Assembly: GCA_020722945.1 (NCBI GenBank)
Contig: DYJV01000005.1
Coordinates: 1 to 33,993 of the forward strand
Origin: Candidatus Methylomirabilis sp.
GTDB lineage: Bacteria > DYJV01
Direction: 5' to 3'
DNA: 33,993 bases
Each line of letters starts with the position of its first letter. The first letter of the stretch is position 1. Below the pieces are notes generated by a model. It saw only the letters and a program-made list of their open reading frames with translations. It did not search any database and had not been told where the DNA came from. The position numbers and the translations under genes are program-made. This document shows, in pieces, positions 1 through 8,001 of the stretch.

Positions 1-47
1 TTTATGTTAACTTATTGTAATAACGAGGAAATGTAGGAAAATAAAGA

Positions 48-121
48 CACGCCTGAAGGGAATTGAACCCCTGACCTACGGATTCGAAGTCCGCCGCTCT
101 ATCCAACTGAGCTACAGGCGC
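48..121 (-). tRNA. tRNA-Arg, anticodon TCG
   Basis: The reverse strand folds as a full cloverleaf: acceptor GCGCCTG pairs with CAGGCGT, the D-arm begins GCTC, the anticodon stem GCGGA/TCCGT closes the loop CTTCGAA giving anticodon TCG, and the T-arm contains GGTTCAATTCC. Anticodon TCG reads CGA-type arginine codons. CCA is not encoded after the discriminator G at 48. It lies just downstream of the RNase R gene on the same strand. Confidence 0.95.
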
Positions 122-131
122 ATTTGTAGTT

Positions 132-2240
132 TTATAATTTTTTTATAAGTATAAAATCAGCATGTTTCTTGATTTTGTCAATTTTTTCAAGTTCAACTTC
201 CACTTTATCTCCTAACCTAAAGTAATTCCCTCGGCGTTTCCCTCTAATCATATACTCCCCTTCAATGTAGGAGTAGTAATCATCTAATAGTGTCCTGACA
301 TGGACAAGCCCCTCGAGAAGATTCTCATCTATCTCTACGAAAAAGCCAAAAGAGCTTACACCTGTTATTATGCCACTATAATGGTTGCCAATTTTGTCTT
401 CCATAAATTCAAGCTTCTTTAGGTCGACAATATCTCGTTCAGCATCTGCAGCATTCCTTTCAAGTGTTGAGCAGCGAACCCCCATATCAAATAATTTTTC
501 ATTCAGGGTGTCTATTAGAGCTGGTGATAGGGTGCCGCTGATAGCTTTTTTTAAGATACGGTGATTTATCAGATCGGGATATCTTCTTATTGGAGATGTA
601 AAATGTGTGTAATTTTCTTTTGCTAATGCGTAATGTCCAATATTTTTAGGAGTGTATACTGCCTGTTTCATTGATCTGAGAACAAGATAGTTGACAAGAT
701 TTTCATACTGCTTCCCTTTGATATCGTTAAAACATTTCTGTATCTCAACGGGTGTTCTCATTTTTGTAAAAATACCAAATTTAGCAAGTATATTTGATAT
801 CTCAAACAACTTATCTTCATCAGGTGCTTCATGGACTCTATATAGAAGAGGGATACCCTTTTTATTAAGAAAATTGGCAACAGTCTCATTAGCAATGAGC
901 ATAAACTCCTCTATAAGAATGTGAGCTTGATTACGCTCCACTTTTTTTATATTTTTTACCTTTTTATTTTCGTCAAACTCTATCTCTACTTCAGGAAGAT
1001 TAAAATCAATACTCCCTTTTTCGAATCTCTTTTCCCTCAAAATGTTAGAAAGTTCTAACATATTAGTGATATCTTCATATATATCTCTGTATTTTTCTCT
1101 AAGATCAGGGGGATTTTCATTTATTAATTTACCAATCTCTTCATAAGTAGCTCTAAAGAAACTTTTAATAACAGATTTATAAATTTTGTAATCAATAACT
1201 TCACCTTGGGTAGGCTCAATTAACATCTCAACAGTAAATGTAAATTTGTCTGTAAGGGGGGTCAAACTGCATAAATTGTTGGACAGAGCCTCAGGAAGCA
1301 TTGGATAAACCATCCCTGGATAGTAAACGCTTGTCCCTCTTTCAAATGCTTCTTTATCTATAATAGAGTTTTCTTTAACAAATCTTTCAACATCTGCAAT
1401 AGAGACAAAAAGTCTAAAATTGCCGCTACTCTCTTTTATTAGTGCAACTGCATCATCAAAATCTTTTGCATGAACTCCATCAATAGTAAAAAATTTTATT
1501 TTTCGTAAATCTTCTATCTTTTTGGTAATTTCTTGAGGTTTGGAAAGGAGTGCACTTGCAGCTTTAATAACCTTTTTGTCAAAATCCTCTTTTATTTTGT
1601 ATTTTAGGTTTACAGTTGCAATAATAGTCTCATTTTCTTCATATTTTCCTAAAACTTTGATAACTTCACCAACTGGGTTCTGAGATTTTGTAGGGTATTG
1701 AGTAATTTTTATTAATACTACATCTTTACTCTTTGCATTGTTAAACTTACCATTTGGGATATAAAAATCTCTCAATATTCTTTTGTCAAGAGGAGTTACG
1801 AAAGCAAAATTTTTACTCTTTTCAAATATGCCAACAATTTCTGATAGACCTCTTTCAAGAGTTTTTACGATGGTCCCCTCAGGCTTGCTGTTATTCTTGT
1901 ATTTATCTATTCGGACAAGGACTTTATCGCCATTTAATGATTCTAATAGAGTATTAGGTCTTAAAAAAATATCTGAAGTTGCAGATGGATCTTCAGGGAT
2001 TAGGAAAGCAAAGCCATTTGGATTAAACTGGATAACACCTTTTACAAGATTTGCTTCATCAGAGAGGCAGTATGTTCCACTTTTTGTAATTAAGATTTTA
2101 CCTTTTTTAGAAAGTAGATTAAGATCTTTAAGAAGAGTGCTTCTCTCCTTTTTTGATTTGAGCAGAAGAAACTCTGAAAGCTCATCAAAAGTGAGAGGCC
2201 TCGCATAATTTTTGAGTAGGTCAATAATATTAGTATTCAT
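132..2240 (-). CDS. rnr: Ribonuclease R (RNB-family 3'-5' exoribonuclease)
   Basis: This is a 702-residue RNase II/RNase R family enzyme that degrades RNA processively from the 3' end, including structured RNA, in the cytoplasm. Domain order fits RNase R: an N-terminal winged-helix region (about 1-60), cold-shock/OB domains (about 65-210), the RNB catalytic domain (about 245-575) and a C-terminal S1 domain (about 615-695). The metal-binding signature TIDGVHAKDFDDAV at 252-265 keeps the four expected aspartates (254, 260, 262, 263). The length is slightly short for the family because there is no long basic tail. It starts with ATG, 49 bases after the lipoprotein gene on the same strand, so co-transcription is likely. 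Confidence 0.93.
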   Translation of the reverse strand: MNTNIIDLLKNYARPLTFDELSEFLLLKSKKERSTLLKDLNLLSKKGKILITKSGTYCLSDEANLVKGVIQFNPNGFAFLIPEDPSATSDIFLRPNTLLESLNGDKVLVRIDKYKNNSKPEGTIVKTLERGLSEIVGIFEKSKNFAFVTPLDKRILRDFYIPNGKFNNAKSKDVVLIKITQYPTKSQNPVGEVIKVLGKYEENETIIATVNLKYKIKEDFDKKVIKAASALLSKPQEITKKIEDLRKIKFFTIDGVHAKDFDDAVALIKESSGNFRLFVSIADVERFVKENSIIDKEAFERGTSVYYPGMVYPMLPEALSNNLCSLTPLTDKFTFTVEMLIEPTQGEVIDYKIYKSVIKSFFRATYEEIGKLINENPPDLREKYRDIYEDITNMLELSNILREKRFEKGSIDFNLPEVEIEFDENKKVKNIKKVERNQAHILIEEFMLIANETVANFLNKKGIPLLYRVHEAPDEDKLFEISNILAKFGIFTKMRTPVEIQKCFNDIKGKQYENLVNYLVLRSMKQAVYTPKNIGHYALAKENYTHFTSPIRRYPDLINHRILKKAISGTLSPALIDTLNEKLFDMGVRCSTLERNAADAERDIVDLKKLEFMEDKIGNHYSGIITGVSSFGFFVEIDENLLEGLVHVRTLLDDYYSYIEGEYMIRGKRRGNYFRLGDKVEVELEKIDKIKKHADFILIKKL

Positions 2241-2289
2241 AATTTTGAGTAGTGTAGCAAGTTAAACGTTTTAAGTCAAGCTCTGAATA

Positions 2290-3003
2290 TTATAAAGAAA
2301 GCTTTTTAACTTCAAGTTTACCATTTGTCTCTATTGCAAATCTAATCTCTTTTATATTCGATGCTTCTGCTGGGAAATATAAAAATCCGTAAGTAATCAT
2401 ATTCGGGAGTATTGATTTATTTTTTATCTCTTTTTCGCTGATATCAGAACTTACTTTGCTCCCTGAGTCTTGGTATCCTGAAACACCTCCAAATATAGCA
2501 CCTGCTGCTGCACCTGCCGCTGCACCTTTGGCACTTGTTTCAGCTATATTTTTGTCAGTCAATATACCTATTGCAAGTCCACCAACTGCACCAAGTAATC
2601 CACCTAAAAGAGAAGGTTTGGCTGCTGATGCTACAGTATCACCAATTAGGACATTGTCTTGTATCCTTTGGACAGCTTTGTCATATTCCAAAATAGGCCA
2701 CGCATTCTCATCCGTATCTATCAAAAAGCATTGTGAAGCGACTATTAGTGCAGTATCCGGGCTTTCATTGTTTATTGTAACCCTTACGGGTAAAACTCTT
2801 GATTTTTTTATGTTAAATCCAACATCTTCATCTTTTTGAATAATATTTGCAACTACCTTTATCCCTTTACCAAAAGTAACTCCGTTGGAGGATGCTGATG
2901 GAAGTTTTATGGGTGTGATTGTATCTTTGTATCTTGAACAAGATGAAAGTATAAAGATAGCGAAAAGAAGGAGTAAAGATAAAAAAATTTTAAAACTTTT
3001 CAT
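2290..3003 (-). CDS. Putative lipoprotein with glycine-zipper segment
   Basis: The 237-residue product starts with a lipoprotein signal peptide ending in LSSC, with the lipidated cysteine at 22, so it should be anchored in the cell envelope. A central stretch (about 132-178) is rich in Gly and Ala with GxxxG spacing (GGLLGAVGGLAIG, then GAAAGAAAGAIFGG), the pattern of glycine-zipper membrane-inserting domains. The rest looks beta-rich and contains no catalytic motif I recognise. It sits 14 bases downstream of the purine permease gene and upstream of rnr on the same strand, so the three probably form a transcription unit. The function is unknown; a structural or stress-linked envelope role would be typical of glycine-zipper lipoproteins. 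Confidence 0.75.
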   Translation of the reverse strand: MKSFKIFLSLLLLFAIFILSSCSRYKDTITPIKLPSASSNGVTFGKGIKVVANIIQKDEDVGFNIKKSRVLPVRVTINNESPDTALIVASQCFLIDTDENAWPILEYDKAVQRIQDNVLIGDTVASAAKPSLLGGLLGAVGGLAIGILTDKNIAETSAKGAAAGAAAGAIFGGVSGYQDSGSKVSSDISEKEIKNKSILPNMITYGFLYFPAEASNIKEIRFAIETNGKLEVKKLSL

Positions 3004-3017
3004 TTAAAGCCTCCAAT

Positions 3018-4313
3018 TTAATTTTGGATGAAAATATAAAATAAAAGTGATAAAATTGCAAGAACCCACATTGTAGGGTGAATCTCTCTGAAACGTCCTG
3101 ACACAGTCTTGGTGAATACATATATGATAAATCCTGTTGTTATCCCGATACTTATATCGTAAGTAAAACAGATAAAAATAACAGTTGTAAAAGATGGAAT
3201 TACTTCTGTTAGATCTTTAAAGTTTATCTCAGCAATAGGTGCAAACATCAAAAGACCCACAATTATAAGTGCTGGTCCGTATGCATATGAGGGGATACTT
3301 GATACTAATGGGTAGAAAAACAGAGATAGCAAAAAAAGTATTCCAACTACAATAGATGTGAATCCTGTCCTACCACCACTTTCTATTCCGGTAGCTGATT
3401 CTATGTAAACACCAGCAGATGTAGTCCCCAATAAACCTGCAAGCATTGTTGAGGAGGCATCGCAAAGCATAGGTTTCTCTATCTCTGGAAGCTCCCCTTT
3501 GTCGTTGAGAAAGCCGCCCAGATAGGCAACCCCTATTAACGTCCCTATTGTATCAACAAAATCCATTATGACAAGTGAGATGATTATTGGGAAAAAACTG
3601 ATATTGAAAGCACCCTTTATATCAAGTTCTAAAAATGTTTCTGAAAGTGAAGGTGGGTAACTTATAAATTCTTTTGGCATTTGGTTGATATTGAGGATAA
3701 AAGAGAGAAAGGTAATAAAAAGTATTGAAATCAAAATTGCAGCAGGGAATTTCTTTATCATCAGGGTGCAGATAATCAAAAAACCAAGAATTGCTAATAA
3801 AACAGTTGGGTTGGAGAGGTCCCCCACTCGAACAGGTGCACCCGGCACCCCAAGTGTGACAATCCCTGATTGGTTGAGTCCTAAAAAGGTCAGAAAAAGT
3901 CCTATCCCTACTGAAAAAGATATTTTAAGACAGTTAGGGATAGAGTTTGCAAGCCATGTCCTTAATCTTAAAATTGTAAGTATAGTAAACAGAAGACCAC
4001 TCAAAAAAACTGCACCAAGTGCCTGCTGCCATGTAAAGCCGAGCAGTTTGACTACTGTAAATGCAACAAAGGCATTTACTCCCATATATGGAGCTATTGC
4101 AAAAGGTTTGTTTGAATATATACCGAGAAAGAGAGAGCCTATAAATGCAACAAGTATAGTGGCAGCCATAGATGGCCCAAAAGGTATCCCAGCAGCTTCT
4201 AAAATCTTTGGATTTACTACAATGATATAAGACATTGTGCAAAAGGTGGTAATTCCGGCTATTATTTCAGTTTTTAGGGTAGTGTTGTATTTGCTAAATT
4301 TGAGAAATTCCAT
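3018..4313 (-). CDS. NCS2-type purine permease (AzgA/PbuG-like)
   Basis: The 431-residue polytopic inner-membrane protein has about 12 hydrophobic segments. Its N-terminus, TEIIAGITTFCTMSYIIVVNP, is the hallmark of the AzgA/PbuG branch of the xanthine/uracil permease superfamily, which import guanine, hypoxanthine or adenine by proton symport. Further family blocks are GVNAFVAF near residue 80 and FVDTIGTLIGVA near 250. The start ATG is preceded by a good AAGGAG ribosome site. Substrate choice among purines cannot be read from the sequence. A 51-base inverted repeat lies in the leader, but I did not find a purine-riboswitch core there. Confidence 0.9.
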   Translation of the reverse strand: MEFLKFSKYNTTLKTEIIAGITTFCTMSYIIVVNPKILEAAGIPFGPSMAATILVAFIGSLFLGIYSNKPFAIAPYMGVNAFVAFTVVKLLGFTWQQALGAVFLSGLLFTILTILRLRTWLANSIPNCLKISFSVGIGLFLTFLGLNQSGIVTLGVPGAPVRVGDLSNPTVLLAILGFLIICTLMIKKFPAAILISILFITFLSFILNINQMPKEFISYPPSLSETFLELDIKGAFNISFFPIIISLVIMDFVDTIGTLIGVAYLGGFLNDKGELPEIEKPMLCDASSTMLAGLLGTTSAGVYIESATGIESGGRTGFTSIVVGILFLLSLFFYPLVSSIPSYAYGPALIIVGLLMFAPIAEINFKDLTEVIPSFTTVIFICFTYDISIGITTGFIIYVFTKTVSGRFREIHPTMWVLAILSLLFYIFIQN

Positions 4314-4352
4314 TATTTCTCCTTTTTAAAAAATGGAATATAGTTGATAAAA

Positions 4353-4403
4353 TTGCTTCTCTAAGTGATAGGCTAAATTTGAAAAGCTAATCTTTAGAAG
4401 CAA
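4353..4403 (-). promoter_or_regulatory. Leader hairpin upstream of purine permease
   Basis: An inverted repeat TTGCTTCT ... AGAAGCAA (8 perfect pairs) encloses a partly self-complementary interior (GAT-GC against GC-ATC). It lies about 40 bases upstream of the permease start codon on its coding strand. It could be a regulatory RNA hairpin or an operator. No known riboswitch consensus is visible. Confidence 0.3.
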
Positions 4404-4537
4404 AGTTAAAAAGCAAATAAATTTAATAGGTTTGAAATTATTATTTTAATTCTAAATCTCTATTGAGAGATAACAAATTAAAACTTAGTATAACAATTCT
4501 TAATTTTTTTGGCAAGTAATTTTGAGTGGAATGTAAA

Positions 4538-5710
4538 TTATTGTTGAGGTGAGAAACTCCTTAATTTGTTTACCCAGTAAGATATTTTTTTAGCTGAAAA
4601 GATAATATCTCTCTCTGAAAGACCCCTGCCGAGACTTATCCTTAAAGAGCTCAAAGCCTCCATTTTACTTCTACCCATAGCTTTTAATACGTGAGAGTAG
4701 GATTCTTTCTCAGATGCACATGCAGAGCCAGCGGAAACAGCGATCCCTTCGTAAGATAGTGCTTTTATTAAGGCACTTGATTCTATATTGTGAAAGCAGA
4801 TATTGGATGTATTGGGGAGTCTATTTGCAGTATCAGAATTTATAGTTAATCCTTTAATCTCGTTTAGAAGATAATTTTCCAGAGAATCTCTCATCTTTTC
4901 TAACTTTTGGCTATACATATCTTCAAAATCTCTAAGGATGATTTGGGAAGATTTACCAAGGGCTACTATGCCTGGGATGTTTTCGGTGCCACTTCTTAAT
5001 CCTCTTTGTTGTCCTCCACCATGTATAAAAGGGATCAATTCTTTACCTTTTCTTATAAATAGTGCCCCTATCCCTTTGGGAGAGTAAACTTTGTGTCCTG
5101 AAATGGATAAAAAATCAACTTTGATTTGCTTAAGATCAATAGGAATTTTACCGTATGCCTGAATTGCATCGGTATGAAAAGGTATCCCATGCTTTTCTGC
5201 TATCTCCCCAATCTCTTTTATTGGAAATATTACACCTGTTTCGTTGTTTGCATACATAACAGATATTAAAATTGTCCCTTCGTTGATGCTTGATTTAAGC
5301 TGCTCAAGAGAGAGATTCCCTTTGTGGTCTACATCAAGATAAGTAACGTCTGTGTTGCAATATTTTTGGAGAAATTGGCATGTATTGAGAGTTGCATCGT
5401 GTTCAACTTTTGTTGTAATAATATTTTTATTTTTTTTGGCGGATAGCAGATTTGATATTTTTAACACCCAATTGCTGCTCTCTGTCCCACAAGATGTAAA
5501 AAATATTTCATCAGGGTCACAGTTGAGAGTGGATGCTATCCTCTCTTTGGAAGTGGTAATGGCATTTTTTACCTTTTCACCTGCCCAATGTGGGCTCGAT
5601 GGATTCCCCCATAAATTTTTTAAATATGGAAGCATCTCTTTTAAAACTTCAGGTAAAATAGGTGTAGTTGCATTATAATCAAGGTAAATATGCTTCAATT
5701 TACACTCCAT
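4538..5710 (-). CDS. Cysteine desulfurase, NifS/IscS family
   Basis: This 390-residue PLP enzyme should remove sulfur from cysteine as a protein-bound persulfide for Fe-S cluster or other sulfur transfer. Visible family features are YLDYNATTP at the N-terminus, the PLP-contacting histidine in VEHDATL (about 104), the PLP lysine in SISGHKVYSPKG (K207) and the catalytic cysteine loop SAGSACASEK (C331). The loop after the cysteine is of the NifS/IscS type rather than SufS. The first ATG (5710) has no clear Shine-Dalgarno site; a TTG at 5696-5698 preceded by GGAG would start the protein at the usual MKHIYLD and is a good alternative start. No scaffold gene (iscU or nifU) lies next to it in this window. 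Confidence 0.9.
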   Translation of the reverse strand: MECKLKHIYLDYNATTPILPEVLKEMLPYLKNLWGNPSSPHWAGEKVKNAITTSKERIASTLNCDPDEIFFTSCGTESSNWVLKISNLLSAKKNKNIITTKVEHDATLNTCQFLQKYCNTDVTYLDVDHKGNLSLEQLKSSINEGTILISVMYANNETGVIFPIKEIGEIAEKHGIPFHTDAIQAYGKIPIDLKQIKVDFLSISGHKVYSPKGIGALFIRKGKELIPFIHGGGQQRGLRSGTENIPGIVALGKSSQIILRDFEDMYSQKLEKMRDSLENYLLNEIKGLTINSDTANRLPNTSNICFHNIESSALIKALSYEGIAVSAGSACASEKESYSHVLKAMGRSKMEALSSLRISLGRGLSERDIIFSAKKISYWVNKLRSFSPQQ

Positions 5711-6364
5711 TTATTTTTTTCGATAATTAACATATTAAAATAAAAAATGCAATATACATAATAATTATGTTAGCTTGGGAGCGATGTTCTTATTATATAT
5801 CATTTCCAAGTTTGCCAAAATTAATAGATAGATGATTTTTCCCCACAGAAAAAAGTTAAACACCCAATCTGGTGGCTGAATGTAAAAGCAGAAATAACTT
5901 TCTTGGTTACTTTAATTTAAAATTACTTCTCTACCAATCTACCGATCTGGCAATCAATAGGTATGAAGACTCCTGCTGGTAACTATCTTGGTAGTTATGC
6001 TTCTCTATCAATTTGACAATCAATAGGCAGGAAAGTTCGGAATTATAGTGTAAGTTTTTAACTCAACCTGAGTTTGTCAAAAGTGTTTATAACACATTGA
6101 TATTATTAGATACTTAAAATCATTCTACACTACAAATTTTCTTAAACTATTGTTTTTACTATTTTTAGTGGTTTTTAGCTCAATCCTATGCGGGTGCCTG
6201 TTTTTTTTATCTTTTTTTGACAAAATTAACTCAAGTTCTTTTAATAATTTTTTTTTAATATCTCTTCTGGTTAAATTGTGAAAAAACTTGATTATTTGCT
6301 CTTTATAGTTTATTGCGATAATTGTTGAATTAGTAAAAAATTTTTAATTTTTTAGGATGAGGTT
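5711..6364. other. 654-base non-coding gap between divergent genes
   Basis: No convincing gene is visible. The stretch holds two loosely similar copies of a segment containing CAATCAATAGG (5951-5961 and 6019-6029), a hairpin TAACTA-TCTTGG-TAGTTA (5980-5997), a short palindrome AACTCA-ACC-TGAGTT (6060-6074), long T-runs and one good sigma-70-type promoter annotated separately. Confidence 0.5.
6217..6245 (+). promoter_or_regulatory. Sigma-70-type promoter for the prepilin peptidase operon
   Basis: A perfect -35 box TTGACA (6217-6222), a 17-base spacer and a -10 box TTTAAT (6240-6245, five of six consensus bases) precede the prepilin peptidase gene, giving an expected leader of about 110 bases. 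Confidence 0.5.
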
Positions 6365-7144
6365 TTGTTTCAAGAGTATTTTGTTGAAATTGCAGTTACG
6401 GTTTTAGGGTTATGTGTAGGGAGTTTTCTTAATGTCTGTATTTACAGATTCCCGCTCTCCCAGTCTATAATTTTTCCTTCATCTTTTTGCCCAGAGTGTA
6501 AATCTAATATAAAATGGTTTCAGAATATCCCAGTAATAAGTTATATCTTCTTATGGGGCAGATGCAGTAATTGTAAAGCTAAAATATCAATTCAATACCC
6601 TTTTGTTGAGTTGCTTACAGCTTTTCTATTTCTTTTGAATTACATATTTTTTGCACTCTCTTTTAAGTTTCTGATTTCAATTATCTTCCTTTCGATGCTT
6701 ATAATTGTTGTTTTTGTTGATTTCAAACATCTAATAATACCTGATGAGGTTACTATAGGGGGTGTAGTTGTAGGGTTTCTACTATCTTTTTTAAATAGTG
6801 ATGTAACGTGGGTAGAGTCTATTGGGGGTATTATCTTAGGTGGAGGCATACTGCTACTGATAATAAAGCTCTTTTATCTTTTAACCAAAAAAGAGGGTAT
6901 GGGTGGTGGAGATGTAAAGCTTCTTGCAATGATAGGGGCATTTTTAGGTTATAAATCTATATTTTTTGTTGTATTTGTATCATCTTTGCTTGGAGTTTTG
7001 ATAGGTGTCCCACTTCTTTTCTTTAAAAAAGGGGAGAGTGGAGGAGTTATTCCGTTTGGTCCGTTTTTATCTTTTGCAGCGATAATATATTTCTATTCAG
7101 GTGAAAAGATAATTAACTGGTATCTAAATTTTTTAAAATATTAA
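6365..7144 (+). CDS. Type IV prepilin peptidase / methyltransferase (PilD/GspO family)
   Basis: The 259-residue inner-membrane aspartic protease should cleave prepilin leader peptides and N-methylate the new N-terminus. The N-terminal domain carries the two zinc-binding CxxC pairs (C42/C45 and C67/C70), typical of the bifunctional form. The catalytic aspartates are in VDFKHLIIPDEV (D119) and GMGGGDVKLL (D183). About eight hydrophobic segments are present. The start is TTG with AGGATGAGG just upstream; a nearby ATG (6358) is out of frame. It is the only prepilin peptidase in the window and could serve the MSHA-like apparatus encoded at 25203-31252. The next gene follows after 17 bases. Confidence 0.93.
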   Translation: MFQEYFVEIAVTVLGLCVGSFLNVCIYRFPLSQSIIFPSSFCPECKSNIKWFQNIPVISYIFLWGRCSNCKAKISIQYPFVELLTAFLFLLNYIFFALSFKFLISIIFLSMLIIVVFVDFKHLIIPDEVTIGGVVVGFLLSFLNSDVTWVESIGGIILGGGILLLIIKLFYLLTKKEGMGGGDVKLLAMIGAFLGYKSIFFVVFVSSLLGVLIGVPLLFFKKGESGGVIPFGPFLSFAAIIYFYSGEKIINWYLNFLKY

Positions 7145-7161
7145 CTTATGGAGAGTAGAGG

Positions 7162-8001
7162 ATGAAAGATGAAGTCAGCCCTATTGAAATAGTAAAGGGG
7201 ACTCCAAAAAGTAATTGTGGTGAATGCGGCTACTCTACTTGCATTGCTTTTGCAACCAATGTTACAAGAAGATTAGAACATTATAGTAAATGTCCCTATA
7301 TCCAGCTTGATAAAAAAATAGTTGACAAATTAGAATATAGTTTTGTAAACATAAAAGAGAAAAGAGAACCGGGTGTTAATGCTATAACAGGGCTTGAAGA
7401 AAAAATAAAGAGTCTTGATTTAGTGGATGTTGCCAAAAAGTTAGGTTTGACTTATTTTATTGATTACAATAAAACTATATTATATATAGATTATTTTGAT
7501 GAGAGAGTCAAATTTACAAATTTAGCAGGGGTATTGACTCTTGAGAAAATTTCAGGTGAGCCGGTTGATTTATACGATAAGATATTAATTTACAACTATA
7601 TTTTCTTTTCAGGTAGTAGTGGTATAAGTGGAACATGGGTTTCCATGGAGGGTTTGCCAAATTCAATCTCTAAAGTAAAAGCACTTGAAAAGGGTTCTGC
7701 CAAGCCTTTTAGAGATTTTTTTTCAGGTAAAGTTGATTTATTAAAAGAGAGAGTTAAGAAGTTTGATCATAAAATTTTAAAAAATGGTGATTGTATCTCT
7801 GATTTTTGTGTTGTTATCAATATTTTTAAAATGCTTCCTGTCCGTATAAATTTTTATGACAAAGTAGCCGAAGATAATCTTGGTGCAGAGGTAAAATTTC
7901 TTTATGATAAAAATGTCCTATCTTATCTTGATCTTGAATCTATTGTTTTTGCAACAGAGAAACTAACAGAAAAATTAACTTTTGAGGATAGTAATGAATA
8001 A
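7162..8001 (+). CDS. Fe-S domain plus DUF3786 protein
   Basis: The 279-residue soluble protein begins with a small cysteine cluster of the 4Fe-4S type seen in corrinoid/Fe-S proteins and related families: C19, C22 and C27 in NCGECGYSTC, then C44 in KCPY. The remainder (about 75-270) matches what I recognise as DUF3786, with a block around SGSSGISGTWVSMEGLP. The function of DUF3786 is unknown to me; proteins of this build occur in strict anaerobes. The start ATG has GGAG/GAGG upstream. The last eight bases overlap the next start codon, pointing to translational coupling with the FapA-like gene. Confidence 0.8.
   Translation: MKDEVSPIEIVKGTPKSNCGECGYSTCIAFATNVTRRLEHYSKCPYIQLDKKIVDKLEYSFVNIKEKREPGVNAITGLEEKIKSLDLVDVAKKLGLTYFIDYNKTILYIDYFDERVKFTNLAGVLTLEKISGEPVDLYDKILIYNYIFFSGSSGISGTWVSMEGLPNSISKVKALEKGSAKPFRDFFSGKVDLLKERVKKFDHKILKNGDCISDFCVVINIFKMLPVRINFYDKVAEDNLGAEVKFLYDKNVLSYLDLESIVFATEKLTEKLTFEDSNE

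Noticed and set aside
4314-4537. Purine riboswitch before the purine permease
   Set aside because: The three-way-junction core residues of the purine class are absent; only a simple hairpin is present.
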